From an uncultured Christensenellaceae bacterium (GTDB taxonomy: Bacteria; Bacillota; Clostridia; Christensenellales; Borkfalkiaceae): a stretch of 64,000 bases of DNA. The position numbers and the translations under genes are program-made. Below, in pieces: positions 24,848-34,477 of this stretch. Below the pieces are notes generated by a model, which was given only the letters and a program-made list of their open reading frames with translations, was not told where the DNA came from and searched no databases. The stretch is taken from positions 62,001 through 126,000 of the forward strand of contig CAJUIR010000003.1 of the NCBI GenBank assembly GCA_910586655.1, read 5' to 3'. Within the stretch, counting starts at the first letter, position 1. Every line of letters begins with the position of its first letter.

Positions 24848-27070
24848 ATGGATTTAATTATCGTGGAGTCGCCTTCGAAGGCGAAAACAATTTCCAAATA
24901 CTTGAAAGGGAAGTATCGGGTAGACGCTTCGGGCGGACACATTCGCGACCTGCCCCAAAAGACGCTCGGCGTTTCGATCGATAAAAATTTTGAACCCAAA
25001 TACGTCACGTCGCCCGGGAAAGAGGAGACGATCAGCCGTTTGACGGATGCGGCGAAACGCGCAGGAAAAGTTTATCTTGCAACCGACCCCGACCGCGAAG
25101 GCGAGGCGATTTCCTGGCATCTGCAAAACGTTTTGGGACTTTCCGCGGAAGGGGAAAACCGGATCGAATTCAACGAAATTTCTCCGAAAGCAGTCGAGCA
25201 TGCGCTTCAAAATCCGCGTAAGATCAATTATAATTTGGTCGACGCGCAGCAGGCGCGCCGCGTGATGGACCGTCTTGTCGGTTATAAACTCTCTCCGCTG
25301 CTCAACAATAAAATCCAGAACGGTCTCTCGGCGGGGCGCGTCCAGTCGGTTGCGCTTCGGCTGGTCGTCGATCGGGAACGGGAAATTCAGTCGTTTGTTC
25401 CCGAAGAATACTGGAACGTGACCGCGGAGTTACAGGACGGAGAAAAGAAGTTTTCTCCTTTCAAGGCTTCGCTCGAAAAAAAGAACGGAAAAAAATTCAA
25501 GATCGGAAATAAAGAAACGGCGGACGGCGTGCTTTCGGCGTTGCAAAGCGGAGCCTATTCCGTCGCTTCGGTCAAGAAATCGATCACGAAATCGCATGCG
25601 CCTGCGCCCTTTACGACGAGTACCCTGCAACAGGACGCGTCGAATAAACTGGGCATGACCGCGCCCGAAACCATGCTGATGGCGCAGCATCTTTATGAAG
25701 GGCTGGACGTTGCGGACGGCGAACACGTTGCGTTTGTAACTTATATCAGAACGGATTCCACGCGCGTTTCTTCCGAGGCGCAGGCGATGGCGAAAGAGTA
25801 TATCGAATCGCGGTTCGGAAAAGAATATTATCCGGAAAAGCCCAACTTTTACGCGTCCAAAAAGGGTGCGCAGGACGCGCACGAGGCGATCCGTCCCATC
25901 GACCTTTCCCGCACGCCCGAATCGGTCAAGAAAATGCTGGACAGAAAACACTACAACGTTTATAAACTCATTTACGAACGCTTTATCGCGTCACAGATGA
26001 GCGAAGCACAGTACGATTCGATGCAGATCGAAGTCGTCAACGGAGAATACGGATTCAAAGCGAGCGGGAAATCGCTTCGTTTCAAAGGGTTCACCGCCGT
26101 CTATCAGGAAACGAAAAAAGAGGACGAAGAAGAGAGCAAGGGTTTGCTCCCGCCTCTTTCCGAAGGAGACGGTCTCTCCTGCCTTGCATTGAAGCCCGAA
26201 CAGAAATTTACCAAACCGCCCGTGCGCTATACCGATGCTTCGCTTGTCAAAGCCATGGAAGATAAGGGCATCGGCAGACCGTCTACCTATGCTTCCATCA
26301 TTTCGGTGCTGAATAAGCGGAAATACGTGGAAAAAGAAAATAAATATATGAAGCCCACCGAGGTGGCGTTCCGCATTACCGATCTGCTCATGCATTACTT
26401 TACCGACATCATGGACGTCGGGTTTACGGCGAGCATGGAAGAGAAACTCGACCAAATCGAAGAAGGCGGCAAAGATTGGCACAGTATCATCGGCGATTTT
26501 TATCCGCCGTTCGAAGAAAAACTTCGCTTTGCCAATACCGACGGCGACGAAATGACGGAAATCCTCTGCCAGAAGTGCGGACACCCCATGGTGCGAAAAA
26601 CGGGCAAATACGGGAAGTATCTCGCTTGTTCCAACTATCCCAAGTGTTCGAATATCGTAAGCGAGGCGGAAGCGGAAGTTTCCGATACGCCGTGTCCCAA
26701 GTGCGGCGCGATGATGACGGTAAAGAGCGGGCGTTACGGCAAGTTCCTTGCCTGCCCCAACTATCCCAAATGTAAATCGACGCTGCCCTACGGAGAAAAG
26801 AAAGAAGAAGTTTACGAAGGCGTCTGCCCGGAGTGCGGGAAGCCCGCCAAGCAACTCCGTTCCAAAAAAGGCAAAATTTATTACGGGTGCAGCGGTTATC
26901 CCGATTGCAAGTTTATGAGTTGGGATATTCCTACGGGCGCCAAATGTCCCGACTGTCAGAGTCCCATCGTCAAGACGGCGAAGGGTGTAATAAAGTGTTC
27001 CAATAAAGAATGCAAACATACGCCCGAACAACCGCCCAAAGAGGCGGCGTCCGAAGAACAGCATGATTAA
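24848..27070 (+). CDS. topA: DNA topoisomerase I (type IA)
   Basis: Relaxes negative supercoils through a 5'-phosphotyrosine intermediate. The Toprim domain opens with IIVESPSKAKTI (about residues 4-15) and carries DPDREGEAISWHL. The active-site tyrosine is Tyr299 in TYIRTDSTRVS. The C-terminus has four Cys4 zinc-ribbon repeats (from about residue 575), each starting CxxCG or CPxC, the last one degenerate. The 740 residues are typical of Clostridia. GGAAGGAG precedes the ATG. The end overlaps trmFO by eight bases. Confidence 0.98.
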   Translation: MDLIIVESPSKAKTISKYLKGKYRVDASGGHIRDLPQKTLGVSIDKNFEPKYVTSPGKEETISRLTDAAKRAGKVYLATDPDREGEAISWHLQNVLGLSAEGENRIEFNEISPKAVEHALQNPRKINYNLVDAQQARRVMDRLVGYKLSPLLNNKIQNGLSAGRVQSVALRLVVDREREIQSFVPEEYWNVTAELQDGEKKFSPFKASLEKKNGKKFKIGNKETADGVLSALQSGAYSVASVKKSITKSHAPAPFTTSTLQQDASNKLGMTAPETMLMAQHLYEGLDVADGEHVAFVTYIRTDSTRVSSEAQAMAKEYIESRFGKEYYPEKPNFYASKKGAQDAHEAIRPIDLSRTPESVKKMLDRKHYNVYKLIYERFIASQMSEAQYDSMQIEVVNGEYGFKASGKSLRFKGFTAVYQETKKEDEEESKGLLPPLSEGDGLSCLALKPEQKFTKPPVRYTDASLVKAMEDKGIGRPSTYASIISVLNKRKYVEKENKYMKPTEVAFRITDLLMHYFTDIMDVGFTASMEEKLDQIEEGGKDWHSIIGDFYPPFEEKLRFANTDGDEMTEILCQKCGHPMVRKTGKYGKYLACSNYPKCSNIVSEAEAEVSDTPCPKCGAMMTVKSGRYGKFLACPNYPKCKSTLPYGEKKEEVYEGVCPECGKPAKQLRSKKGKIYYGCSGYPDCKFMSWDIPTGAKCPDCQSPIVKTAKGVIKCSNKECKHTPEQPPKEAASEEQHD

Positions 27071-28355
27071 AGTCATCGGCGCGGGGCTTGCCGGTTCGGA
27101 AGCGGCTTACTATCTTGCAAGTCGGGGCGCGGAAGTCGAACTGATCGATATGAAGCCGAAAAAGCGTTCGCCCGCGCACAGCCGTGCGGGGTTTGCCGAA
27201 TTGGTATGCTCCAATTCATTGAAGAGCAGCGACGTATTCGGCAATGCCTGCGGACTTCTGAAAGAGGAGATGCGAAGAATAGGATCTCTTACGATGGAGG
27301 CGGCGGAAAAAACGCGCGTTCCCGCGGGCGGCGCGCTCGCGGTTGACAGGGAACTTTTTTCCGAATATATTACCGAAAAACTCCGCGCGCATGAGAAAAT
27401 CCATATCGTCTGCAAAGAAGCGGAAGATCTGCCCGATCGCGGAATTGTCGCAACAGGGCCTCTCACGGCAGACGGATTATATGCGTCGATCGAGCGCGAG
27501 TTGGGCGCGACGCTTCATTTTTACGATGCTTCGGCTCCCGTCGTATCGGCGGACAGCATCGATATGGATCAGACGTTTTCCATGAGCCGTTACGGAAAAG
27601 GCGACGGCGATTATCTCAACTGCCCGCTCACCAAAGAGGAATACGAGAGATTCATAACCGAACTGTTGGGCGCCGAACGCGCGGAACTGCACGCATTTGA
27701 AAAGCGGGAAATTTTCGAGGGCTGTATGCCCGTGGAAGTGATGGCTGCACGCGGAAAAGATACGCTCCGTTTCGGAATGCTCAAACCCGTGGGACTGGAA
27801 GTGGACGGTGTGCGTCCGTATGCCGTATTGCAGTTGCGCAAAGAGAACGAAGCAGGCACTGCTTACGGTTTGGTAGGGTTTCAGACCAATCTCAAATTCA
27901 AGGAACAAAAACGCGTATTTTCGCTGATCCCTGCGCTCGCGCATGCGGAATTCGAACGGTACGGCGTAATGCACCGCAACACCTATCTGCAATCGCCCGA
28001 ACTGTTAAACGCCGATTATTCGGTCAAGGGCAGACCCGAGTTATTCTTTGCGGGGCAGATCACGGGAGTCGAGGGTTACGTGGAAAGCGCGATGAGCGGA
28101 TTGCTCGCAGGCATACATGCTTACAGAAGACTGTGCGGAAAGCAGACGGTCGTTCCAGAAGACACTTGCATGTGCGGCGCGCTTTCGCGGTATATTGCCC
28201 AAGCAAACAGACGATTTGATCCGATGAATGCAAATTATGGGATCCTGCGCGCGGGATTTGAAAACGTGCGCGATAAAAAAGAAAAAAAGAAACTGCTCGG
28301 CGTAAGGGCGCTCGAAGAGATCGAGCGGTTCTGCGCGGAAATTGCAGAGCGGTAA
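27063..28355 (+). CDS. trmFO: Folate-dependent tRNA (uracil-54-C5) methyltransferase TrmFO
   Basis: Makes m5U54 in the T loop of tRNA using methylenetetrahydrofolate and FADH2. The FAD-binding VIGAGLAGSEAAYYLA motif lies at residues 4-19. The family segments ELVCSNSLKS and the CPLTKEEYERF region are present; their cysteines are part of the active site in studied members. The length of 430 residues is typical. The eight-base overlap with topA suggests coupling. The topA-trmFO-hslV-hslU order is seen in Bacillota, but the usual xerC gene between trmFO and hslV is missing here. Confidence 0.96.
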   Translation: MIKVIGAGLAGSEAAYYLASRGAEVELIDMKPKKRSPAHSRAGFAELVCSNSLKSSDVFGNACGLLKEEMRRIGSLTMEAAEKTRVPAGGALAVDRELFSEYITEKLRAHEKIHIVCKEAEDLPDRGIVATGPLTADGLYASIERELGATLHFYDASAPVVSADSIDMDQTFSMSRYGKGDGDYLNCPLTKEEYERFITELLGAERAELHAFEKREIFEGCMPVEVMAARGKDTLRFGMLKPVGLEVDGVRPYAVLQLRKENEAGTAYGLVGFQTNLKFKEQKRVFSLIPALAHAEFERYGVMHRNTYLQSPELLNADYSVKGRPELFFAGQITGVEGYVESAMSGLLAGIHAYRRLCGKQTVVPEDTCMCGALSRYIAQANRRFDPMNANYGILRAGFENVRDKKEKKKLLGVRALEEIERFCAEIAER

Positions 28356-28367
28356 GGAGGATATAAA

Positions 28368-28901
28368 ATGGAATTTCGCGGAACTACCATTTGCGCGGTC
28401 AAAAAAGACGGCGTAACGGCGATCGCGGGCGACGGACAGGTCACGATGGGAGAGTCTGTCGTATTTAAAAACACGGCAATCAAGGTGCGCCGTATTTACG
28501 GCGGAAAAGTTATTTTGGGGTTTGCGGGATCGGTGACGGATGCGTTTTCTCTTTCCGAACGGTTTGAGGGGATGCTCAACAAATTTGCGGGGAATCTGAT
28601 GCGTTCGGCAGTCGAACTCGCCGATTTGTGGCGGTCTGACAAAGTGGGCAGAAAACTCGACGCGATGATGATCACGGCGGATAAAGATACGCTGCTGATT
28701 CTTTCCGGCACGGGCGAGGTCATCGAACCCGACGAAGGAATTTGCGCCATCGGCAGTGGCGGAAATTATGCGTTGGCGGCGGCGCGTGCTTTGGCGCAGA
28801 ATACGAATTATTCGGCGGAAGAGATCGCGACGAAATCGCTGAAAATCGCAAGCGAGATTTGCGTATACACAAACGACCATATTATTTGCGAATGCGTGTA
28901 A
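28368..28901 (+). CDS. hslV: HslV (ClpQ) proteasome-like peptidase subunit
   Basis: N-terminal-threonine protease that forms a double hexamer capped by HslU. The chain begins MEFRGTTICAVKK, as in other HslV forms with a short pro-sequence. By alignment the catalytic residue is Thr6, exposed after processing. The IAGDGQVTMG, GFAGSVTDAF and IGSGGNYALAAARAL segments are conserved. At 177 residues it is complete. TAAGGAGG precedes the ATG. hslU starts 72 bases downstream. Confidence 0.96.
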   Translation: MEFRGTTICAVKKDGVTAIAGDGQVTMGESVVFKNTAIKVRRIYGGKVILGFAGSVTDAFSLSERFEGMLNKFAGNLMRSAVELADLWRSDKVGRKLDAMMITADKDTLLILSGTGEVIEPDEGICAIGSGGNYALAAARALAQNTNYSAEEIATKSLKIASEICVYTNDHIICECV

Positions 28902-28973
28902 AAGTGATCGATTTTTTCTTATGGGAAACATTTGCGCGCGGGGATCGGATCGGCATGCTATCAAGGAGACAAA

Positions 28974-30284
28974 ATGAATTTATCACCCAAACAAATCGTA
29001 AACGAACTCAATAAGCACATTATCGGGCAGGACGAGGCGAAAAAGGCGGTTGCCATTGCACTCAGAAACCGATACAGAAGGGCGCAACTTTCGCCGGAAT
29101 TGCGCGAGGAGATCACGCCCAAAAATATTATCATGAAAGGTCCTACGGGCGTCGGCAAAACGGAGATCGCGCGCCGCCTTGCCAAACTCGTAAAAGCGCC
29201 TTTTATTAAGGTAGAGGCAACCAAATATACCGAAGTCGGTTACGTCGGCAAGGACGTAGAGGGCATGGTGCGCGATCTGGTGGAATGCGCGTTCCGTTTG
29301 GTGAAGGACGAAAAGACGGCGGAAGTTTCCGTAAAGGCTACGGACGCTGCGGAAAAGAAGATGGTTAAAATTCTCGCCGAAGCCAAAAAAGCGGACAGAG
29401 GCGAAACGCCGCGCGAGATTTTCGAAGCCAACTTGCTGGAATCGCTGCAAAAAGGCGCGTACGATAATCTCGTTGTGGAAGCGGATGTTGCCGACGAGCC
29501 CAAGAGCATGGAACTCATCCCGGGCGGCGCAGCAATCAATCTCGGATCTATTTTCGGGGAAATGTTGCCCGCAAGGAAGAAAAAGCGCAAGATCACCGTC
29601 AAAGAGGCAATGAAACTGTTCGTCGCGGAAGAGGCGGAAAAACTCATCGACGACGACGCGGTGAAAGAAGAAGCGCTGCGCCGTGCCGAAAACGACGGAA
29701 TCATCTTCATTGACGAAATCGATAAGATCGCAGGCAAGGGCAATACGTCGGGCGCGGACGTTTCCCGCGAAGGGGTACAGCGCGATATTCTCCCCATCGT
29801 GGAAGGCAGTACGGTTATGACTAAGTACGGCGCCGTGAAAACCGATTATATTCTGTTCATTGCGGCAGGCGCGTTCCATGTGGCGAAAGTGGAAGATCTG
29901 ATTCCCGAATTGCAGGGGCGGTTTCCCGTTTCGGTGGAACTTTCTTCGCTCACCAAAGAAGATTTCGTAAATATTCTGACCAATACCGAACATTCCTTAA
30001 CGCAGCAGTACGCGGTGTTGCTTGCGGTGGACAATATCGATTTGAAATTTACGCCCGACGCGATCGACGCGATTGCGGAGATTTCCGAAGAAATCAATCT
30101 CACAAGCGAAGATATCGGCGCGAGAAGACTGCATACCGTCATGGAATACCTTTTGGAAGACATTTCTTTCAACGCGGGCGGAGAGGAATATCCCTTGATT
30201 CCCGTGGAAGTCAATCGGGCGTACGTCGAGGAACATCTCAAAAAAATTACGAAAGACAGAGATTTGAAGAAATACGTATTGTAA
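28974..30284 (+). CDS. hslU: HslU (ClpY) unfoldase ATPase
   Basis: AAA+ hexamer that unfolds substrates and threads them into HslV. The start MNLSPKQIVNELNKHIIGQ is the family N-terminus and is preceded by AAGGAG. An in-frame ATG at 28932 would add 14 unrelated residues and was rejected. Walker A GPTGVGKT is at 56-63, Walker B IIFIDEIDKI follows the inserted I domain, and the C-terminus ends in KKYVL, like the tail that docks into HslV. The length is 436 residues. codY, often next, is absent. Confidence 0.97.
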   Translation: MNLSPKQIVNELNKHIIGQDEAKKAVAIALRNRYRRAQLSPELREEITPKNIIMKGPTGVGKTEIARRLAKLVKAPFIKVEATKYTEVGYVGKDVEGMVRDLVECAFRLVKDEKTAEVSVKATDAAEKKMVKILAEAKKADRGETPREIFEANLLESLQKGAYDNLVVEADVADEPKSMELIPGGAAINLGSIFGEMLPARKKKRKITVKEAMKLFVAEEAEKLIDDDAVKEEALRRAENDGIIFIDEIDKIAGKGNTSGADVSREGVQRDILPIVEGSTVMTKYGAVKTDYILFIAAGAFHVAKVEDLIPELQGRFPVSVELSSLTKEDFVNILTNTEHSLTQQYAVLLAVDNIDLKFTPDAIDAIAEISEEINLTSEDIGARRLHTVMEYLLEDISFNAGGEEYPLIPVEVNRAYVEEHLKKITKDRDLKKYVL

Positions 30285-30416
30285 TCAGTATGTAAAAACA
30301 ATCAGTACGCGGAAAGAAATGAACGAACGGTTCGCAAAAGAGCGGTTTGGCGGACAGGCTTAAAAAGTATAAGAATTGAACGCAGAATCATGGAATAAGG
30401 ATTCACCGGAGAAATT

Positions 30417-31706
30417 ATGATCAACATCCCTAAGGGAATGAAAGACGTATTGCCGAGCGAAGTATATCTTTGGCACCACATCGAAGAAACGGCGAGAAAG
30501 ACTGCGGAGCGGTTTTCTTTCAAGGAGATCCGCACGCCCGTCGTGGAATATACCGAACTGTTTTCGCGCGGCGTAGGAGATACGACCGATATCGTCAATA
30601 AGGAAATGTATACCTTTCTCGATAAGGGAAACCGCTCGGTCACGCTTCGCCCCGAGGGGACGGCAGGGGTTGCGCGCGCGTTTCTCGGCAACGGACTGGC
30701 GGGCGGAGCAATGCCGTTTAAAGCATACTATCTGATTTCGGCGTTCCGTTACGAACGTCCGCAGGCAGGACGGTTACGGGAATTTCACCAATTCGGCGCG
30801 GAGTTGTACGGCGCAGAGGGCGCGTATGCCGATGCGGAAACGATTTCGTTCGCGGACGCGTTTCTGAAAAATCTGGGACTGAAAAACGTAGCGCTTCGAA
30901 TCAATTCCATCGGATGCAAAAGTTGCCGCGCCCGTTATCAGACGGCGCTGAGAGAATATTTTGCGCCGCATCTTTCCGAAATGTGCCTCGATTGCAAAAC
31001 GCGGTTCGAAAAGAATCCGATGCGTATGCTGGACTGCAAGGAAGAAACATGTAAAAAATTTACGGCGCATGCGCCCGAAATGTTGAATTATCTGTGTGAC
31101 GCGTGTGAGAAGCATTTCAAAGAAGTAAAGAGTTTGTTGGACGCGGCGGGTATTGTTTATCATGTGGATCCGTCGATCGTACGCGGACTCGACTATTACA
31201 GCCGCACGGTATTTGAATTTATCTCGTCGGCGGCAGGCGCGCAGGGAACGGTACTCGGCGGAGGAAGATACGACGGATTGTTGGAGCAGATGGGCGAAAA
31301 AGCCGTTCCGGCGGTGGGTTTCGCGGCGGGAATGGAACGTTTATTGATGGTGATGGCAGCGGAAGAAGCGCCCGTACCGCAGGATAAAAACGTTTGTTGC
31401 TATCTTGCAGGGTTGGACGCGAACGCACGTGCAAAGACGTATTGCTTGGCGCAAACGCTCCGCAACGAAGGAATTTCTTGCGAAATAGATTTGCAGGATC
31501 GTTCTTTAAAAGCGCAGTTCAAATATGCCGATAAGATCGGTGCAAGGTTTGTCGCCGTGCTCGGTGAAAACGAGATGCTGGAAGGGGCGGCGGAAGTAAA
31601 GGATATGAAAATTTCCCGTTCCGAACGGGTTAAATTTGAAGAACTTGCAGCATACTTAAATAAGAAAATTTCAGCGGAAGTTTCCGCCTCGGAGGTAATA
31701 TTATGA
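30417..31706 (+). CDS. hisS: Histidyl-tRNA synthetase
   Basis: Class II synthetase that charges tRNA-His. The start INIPKGMKDVLP is typical. Motif 2 RYERPQAGRLREFHQFGAE and the histidine-binding GLDYYSRTVFEF segment are present. The C-terminal anticodon-binding domain covers about residues 325-415. The length of 429 residues is normal. A GGAGAAAT site precedes the ATG. The trxA start overlaps the stop codon (ATGA), an unusual pairing that suggests co-translation. There is no T-box-like element in the 130 bases upstream. Confidence 0.97.
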   Translation: MINIPKGMKDVLPSEVYLWHHIEETARKTAERFSFKEIRTPVVEYTELFSRGVGDTTDIVNKEMYTFLDKGNRSVTLRPEGTAGVARAFLGNGLAGGAMPFKAYYLISAFRYERPQAGRLREFHQFGAELYGAEGAYADAETISFADAFLKNLGLKNVALRINSIGCKSCRARYQTALREYFAPHLSEMCLDCKTRFEKNPMRMLDCKEETCKKFTAHAPEMLNYLCDACEKHFKEVKSLLDAAGIVYHVDPSIVRGLDYYSRTVFEFISSAAGAQGTVLGGGRYDGLLEQMGEKAVPAVGFAAGMERLLMVMAAEEAPVPQDKNVCCYLAGLDANARAKTYCLAQTLRNEGISCEIDLQDRSLKAQFKYADKIGARFVAVLGENEMLEGAAEVKDMKISRSERVKFEELAAYLNKKISAEVSASEVIL

Positions 31707-32014
31707 AAGAAGTAAACGATGAACAACTGTTTGCATTGATCGCGGAGGGGAAAAAGGTCGTATGCGATTTCTGGGCGGACTGGTGCGGACCTTGCCGTAT
31801 GTTGGCGCCCGTCATGGAAACGCTTTCGAAAGACTTTGAGAAAATTGCCGAATTTGTAAAGATCAATATCGACAAATGTCCCGAAGCGGCAATGAAGTAT
31901 AACGTGATGTCCATTCCCACCGTTATTATTTTTGAAAAAGGCGAAGTCAAAAACAAGAACGTCGGTTTTATGCCCGAAGAAGTGATGCGCGAATATCTGC
32001 ACGCCAATCTTTAA
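31703..32014 (+). CDS. trxA: Thioredoxin
   Basis: Small cytosolic disulfide reductase. The active site WCGPC lies at residues 27-31 and the cis-proline at Pro72 in SIPT. The 103-residue length matches the single thioredoxin fold. It overlaps hisS by four bases (ATGA) and ends before a strong inverted repeat. No thioredoxin reductase lies nearby, so it may be the general thioredoxin or a specialised paralogue. Confidence 0.93.
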   Translation: MKEVNDEQLFALIAEGKKVVCDFWADWCGPCRMLAPVMETLSKDFEKIAEFVKINIDKCPEAAMKYNVMSIPTVIIFEKGEVKNKNVGFMPEEVMREYLHANL

Positions 32015-32026
32015 AATTTATTTTGA

Positions 32027-32057
32027 ATCAGCCGTCCGAGAAAATCGGACGGCTGAT
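32027..32057. terminator. Hairpin after trxA
   Basis: TCAGCCGTCCGA and TCGGACGGCTGA form a perfect 12-bp stem with a five-base loop. A T run is weak on both sides, so termination efficiency is uncertain. Confidence 0.6.
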
Positions 32058-32074
32058 AAATTGATTTCTTTTTC

Positions 32075-32103
32075 TTGCAATTTTCGTTGCGGAATGATAT
32101 AAT
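32075..32103 (+). promoter_or_regulatory. glyA promoter
   Basis: TTGCAA at 32075-32080, 17-base spacer, TATAAT at 32098-32103. Confidence 0.8.
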
Positions 32104-32128
32104 CAAAAAAAACACAAAGGAGCAAACG

Positions 32129-33379
32129 ATGATCGATCTCACTTGTATCCAAAAAGCCGACCCAGAAATATACGAATCCATGGTAAAGGAACTCTCCCGC
32201 CAGAGAGGAAATTTAGAGTTGATTGCAAGCGAGAACATCGTTTCTCCTGCCGTCATGGCGGCAATGGGCAGCCATTTCACCAATAAATATGCAGAGGGCT
32301 ACCCGGGAAAACGTTATTACGGCGGCTGCGAATTCGTAGACGTTGCCGAAGATCTGGCGCGGAACCGTTTAAAAGAACTGTTCGGCTGCGAGTACTGCAA
32401 CGTTCAGCCTCACAGCGGCGCGCAGGCAAATTTTGCCGTATATTTTGCGATGTTAAAGCACGGGGATACCATCATGGGAATGAACCTTTCCCACGGCGGA
32501 CATCTCACGCACGGCTCTCCCGTGAACATTTCGGGACTTTATTTTAACATCGTACCTTACGGCGTATCGGAACAAACCGAAACCATCGACTACGAAGAAA
32601 TGGAAAAAATCGCGCTCGAATGCAAACCCAAACTGATCGTATCGGGCGCAAGCGCCTATCCGCGCGTCATCGATTTCAAACGCATCCGCGAAATCTGCGA
32701 TAAAGCGGGCGCGCTGATGATGGTCGATATCGCGCATATTGCGGGTCTGGTGGCGGCAGGCTTGCATCCCTCTCCCGTACCTTATGCCGACTTTGTAACG
32801 ACGACTACGCATAAGACGTTGCGCGGTCCGCGCGGCGGCGCCATTATGTGCAAAGAGCAGTACGGCAAAGCAATCGATAAAGCCATTTTCCCCGGGACGC
32901 AGGGCGGTCCTTTGATGCACGTCATTGCCGCAAAAGCAGTTGCGTTCAAAGAAGCGCTTTCTCCCGAATTCAAGCAGTATCAGTCGCAGGTCGTCAAGAA
33001 CGCGCAGGAAATGGCAAAACGGTTTACGGACAACGGCGTCCGTCTTGTTTCGGGCGGGACCGATAATCACCTCATGCTCGTCGATCTTCGGAACGAAAAC
33101 ATGACGGGAAAGGAACTGGAATTTCTGCTCGATCAAGCGCATATCACCGTCAATAAAAATACTATTCCCTTTGAAACGACTTCGCCCTTTATCACAAGCG
33201 GCGTGCGCATCGGGACGCCTGCGATCACGTCGCGCGGCATGAAAGAGGACGAGACGAAGGAAGTTGCCGACTTAGTGACCGAAGTGATCCGCAAAAGAGA
33301 AAGCGCGCTTGAAAGCGTTTCCCAAAAAGTTGCGGCTCTGTGTTCGAAATTTCCCATTTATCAAAACGATATTTTATAA
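32129..33379 (+). CDS. glyA: Serine hydroxymethyltransferase
   Basis: PLP enzyme that interconverts serine and glycine and supplies methylenetetrahydrofolate, the one-carbon source also used by TrmFO. The PLP lysine is Lys229 in TTTTHKTLRGPRGG. The segments ELIASENIVSPAVMAAMGS and KRYYGGCEFVD are conserved. The length of 416 residues is typical. The reading frame is open further upstream, but AAAGGAG precedes 32129 and the promoter overlaps the upstream part, which decides the start. Single gene with its own promoter and terminator. Confidence 0.98.
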   Translation: MIDLTCIQKADPEIYESMVKELSRQRGNLELIASENIVSPAVMAAMGSHFTNKYAEGYPGKRYYGGCEFVDVAEDLARNRLKELFGCEYCNVQPHSGAQANFAVYFAMLKHGDTIMGMNLSHGGHLTHGSPVNISGLYFNIVPYGVSEQTETIDYEEMEKIALECKPKLIVSGASAYPRVIDFKRIREICDKAGALMMVDIAHIAGLVAAGLHPSPVPYADFVTTTTHKTLRGPRGGAIMCKEQYGKAIDKAIFPGTQGGPLMHVIAAKAVAFKEALSPEFKQYQSQVVKNAQEMAKRFTDNGVRLVSGGTDNHLMLVDLRNENMTGKELEFLLDQAHITVNKNTIPFETTSPFITSGVRIGTPAITSRGMKEDETKEVADLVTEVIRKRESALESVSQKVAALCSKFPIYQNDIL

Positions 33380-33384
33380 AAATG

Positions 33385-33407
33385 AAAACCGCAGATCTGC
33401 GGTTTTT
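33385..33407. terminator. Intrinsic terminator after glyA
   Basis: The near-perfect palindrome AAAACCGCAGATCTGCGGTTTT is followed by T residues. Confidence 0.8.
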
Positions 33408-33433
33408 CTTGAAATAAAATATGTGAAAAACGC

Positions 33434-33462
33434 TTGACAGAATTTTGATTGCGTCATATAAT
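33434..33462 (+). promoter_or_regulatory. ribU promoter
   Basis: A consensus TTGACA at 33434-33439, 17-base spacer, TATAAT at 33457-33462. It is the best promoter match in the window. Confidence 0.9.
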
Positions 33463-33476
33463 TTTGGTAATCGAAT

Positions 33477-33588
33477 ATTCTTTGGGGCGGAGTGCAATTC
33501 TCCACCGGCAGTATAGTCTGCGAAGAACGTTAGTTCCCGAACGGGTGAAATTCCCGTACCGACGGTATAGTCCGGATGATAAAAGAAT
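33477..33588 (+). promoter_or_regulatory. FMN riboswitch (RFN element)
   Basis: The conserved core appears in order: GGGGCGG, GTGCAATTCTCCACCGGC, GTATAGTCTGCGA, CGGGTGAAATTCCCGTACCG, and GGTATAGTCCGGATG. The closing stem P1 is ATTCTTT (33477-33483) with AAAGAAT (33582-33588). It lies between the promoter and a terminator before ribU, so FMN should repress riboflavin uptake. Confidence 0.97.
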
Positions 33589-33606
33589 GAAAAAGCGGAT
33601 TTTTCG

Positions 33607-33637
33607 CGCCCCGTATTTTACGGGGCGTTTCGTTTTG
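33607..33637 (+). terminator. Riboswitch-linked terminator before ribU
   Basis: CGCCCCGT and ACGGGGCG form a perfect 8-bp stem with a short loop, followed by TTTCGTTTT. It is the likely expression platform of the FMN riboswitch. Confidence 0.8.
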
Positions 33638-33676
33638 CAAAGAATATCCGAAATACATTTTTTAAGAGGTATTCTT

Positions 33677-34426
33677 ATGGAAGAGGAAACAAGATCTCAA
33701 GAAGCGCCGTCGGACGATTTGCCCGAAAGCGTTTGCAGCGCAGAGGCTAACGCCGAGGAAGAACTTGCAGTCGCAGACGCTGCTGCCGTCGCGGTTCCCG
33801 AAAAGAAAGAGAGCCGCGCAAAAGCCGTACTTCGCTCGCATTTTACCGCGCCGCGCATTGCGTATATGGCGTTGTTTACGGCGCTTGCGTACGTTGTAAC
33901 GTTTTTGGAATTTCCCATTTTTCCCGCGGCGCCCTTTTTGAAGTTCGACTTTGCAAACGTCTTTTTTATGTTCGAGGGATTTATCTTCGGACCGGTTGAA
34001 GCCATCGTTTCCATCGGCATCAAAGAACTGCTCTGTTTTGCCGATTCGCAGACGGGCGGCGTCGGGGAGATCGCAAACTTTTTGATGTCGATCGCTTACA
34101 TCATCGCACCCGCGATCGGTTACCGCTTTTTGAAAGGCAGAAAATGGGTCACGGTTTTTTTGGTGATTGCTTGTGCGATCCAGATCGGGATCAGCATTCT
34201 GGTAAACCGCTATATCAATTTCCCTTTCTTCGGAATGGGCGATAAATTCGGCGATTATTGGTACTGGGTGCTTGCATTCAACGCCATCAAGAGCGTAGGA
34301 ATCAGCATCGTGGTATTCCTGCTGTATAAACCGCTTTCGAGATTTATTAAAATGACGTCGGATAAATTCGACAAAAAAATGGCGGCGGCGCGCGAACGCA
34401 GAAAAAACAAGAAGCAAGCCTCCTGA
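33677..34426 (+). CDS. ribU: ECF-type riboflavin transporter substrate-binding subunit RibU
   Basis: S component that binds riboflavin and works with the shared EcfAA'T module. The core (about residues 55-230) has six hydrophobic segments, beginning IAYMALFTALAYVVTFLEFP, and matches RibU proteins of Clostridia. The FMN riboswitch upstream supports the substrate. A hydrophilic Glu/Ala-rich N-terminal extension of about 50 residues precedes the membrane core. AAGAGGT before 33677 decides the start; the longer open frame upstream runs through the riboswitch and was rejected. Confidence 0.93.
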   Translation: MEEETRSQEAPSDDLPESVCSAEANAEEELAVADAAAVAVPEKKESRAKAVLRSHFTAPRIAYMALFTALAYVVTFLEFPIFPAAPFLKFDFANVFFMFEGFIFGPVEAIVSIGIKELLCFADSQTGGVGEIANFLMSIAYIIAPAIGYRFLKGRKWVTVFLVIACAIQIGISILVNRYINFPFFGMGDKFGDYWYWVLAFNAIKSVGISIVVFLLYKPLSRFIKMTSDKFDKKMAAARERRKNKKQAS

Positions 34427-34477
34427 AAAATTATTGCTCCGACTCGGAAACAGGGGAGTGTTTTTAGGAAAAATTTA

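Noticed and set aside
30285..30416. T-box riboswitch before hisS
   Set aside because: No specifier loop or conserved T-box sequence (TGGNACC-like) is present, and the spacer is too short.
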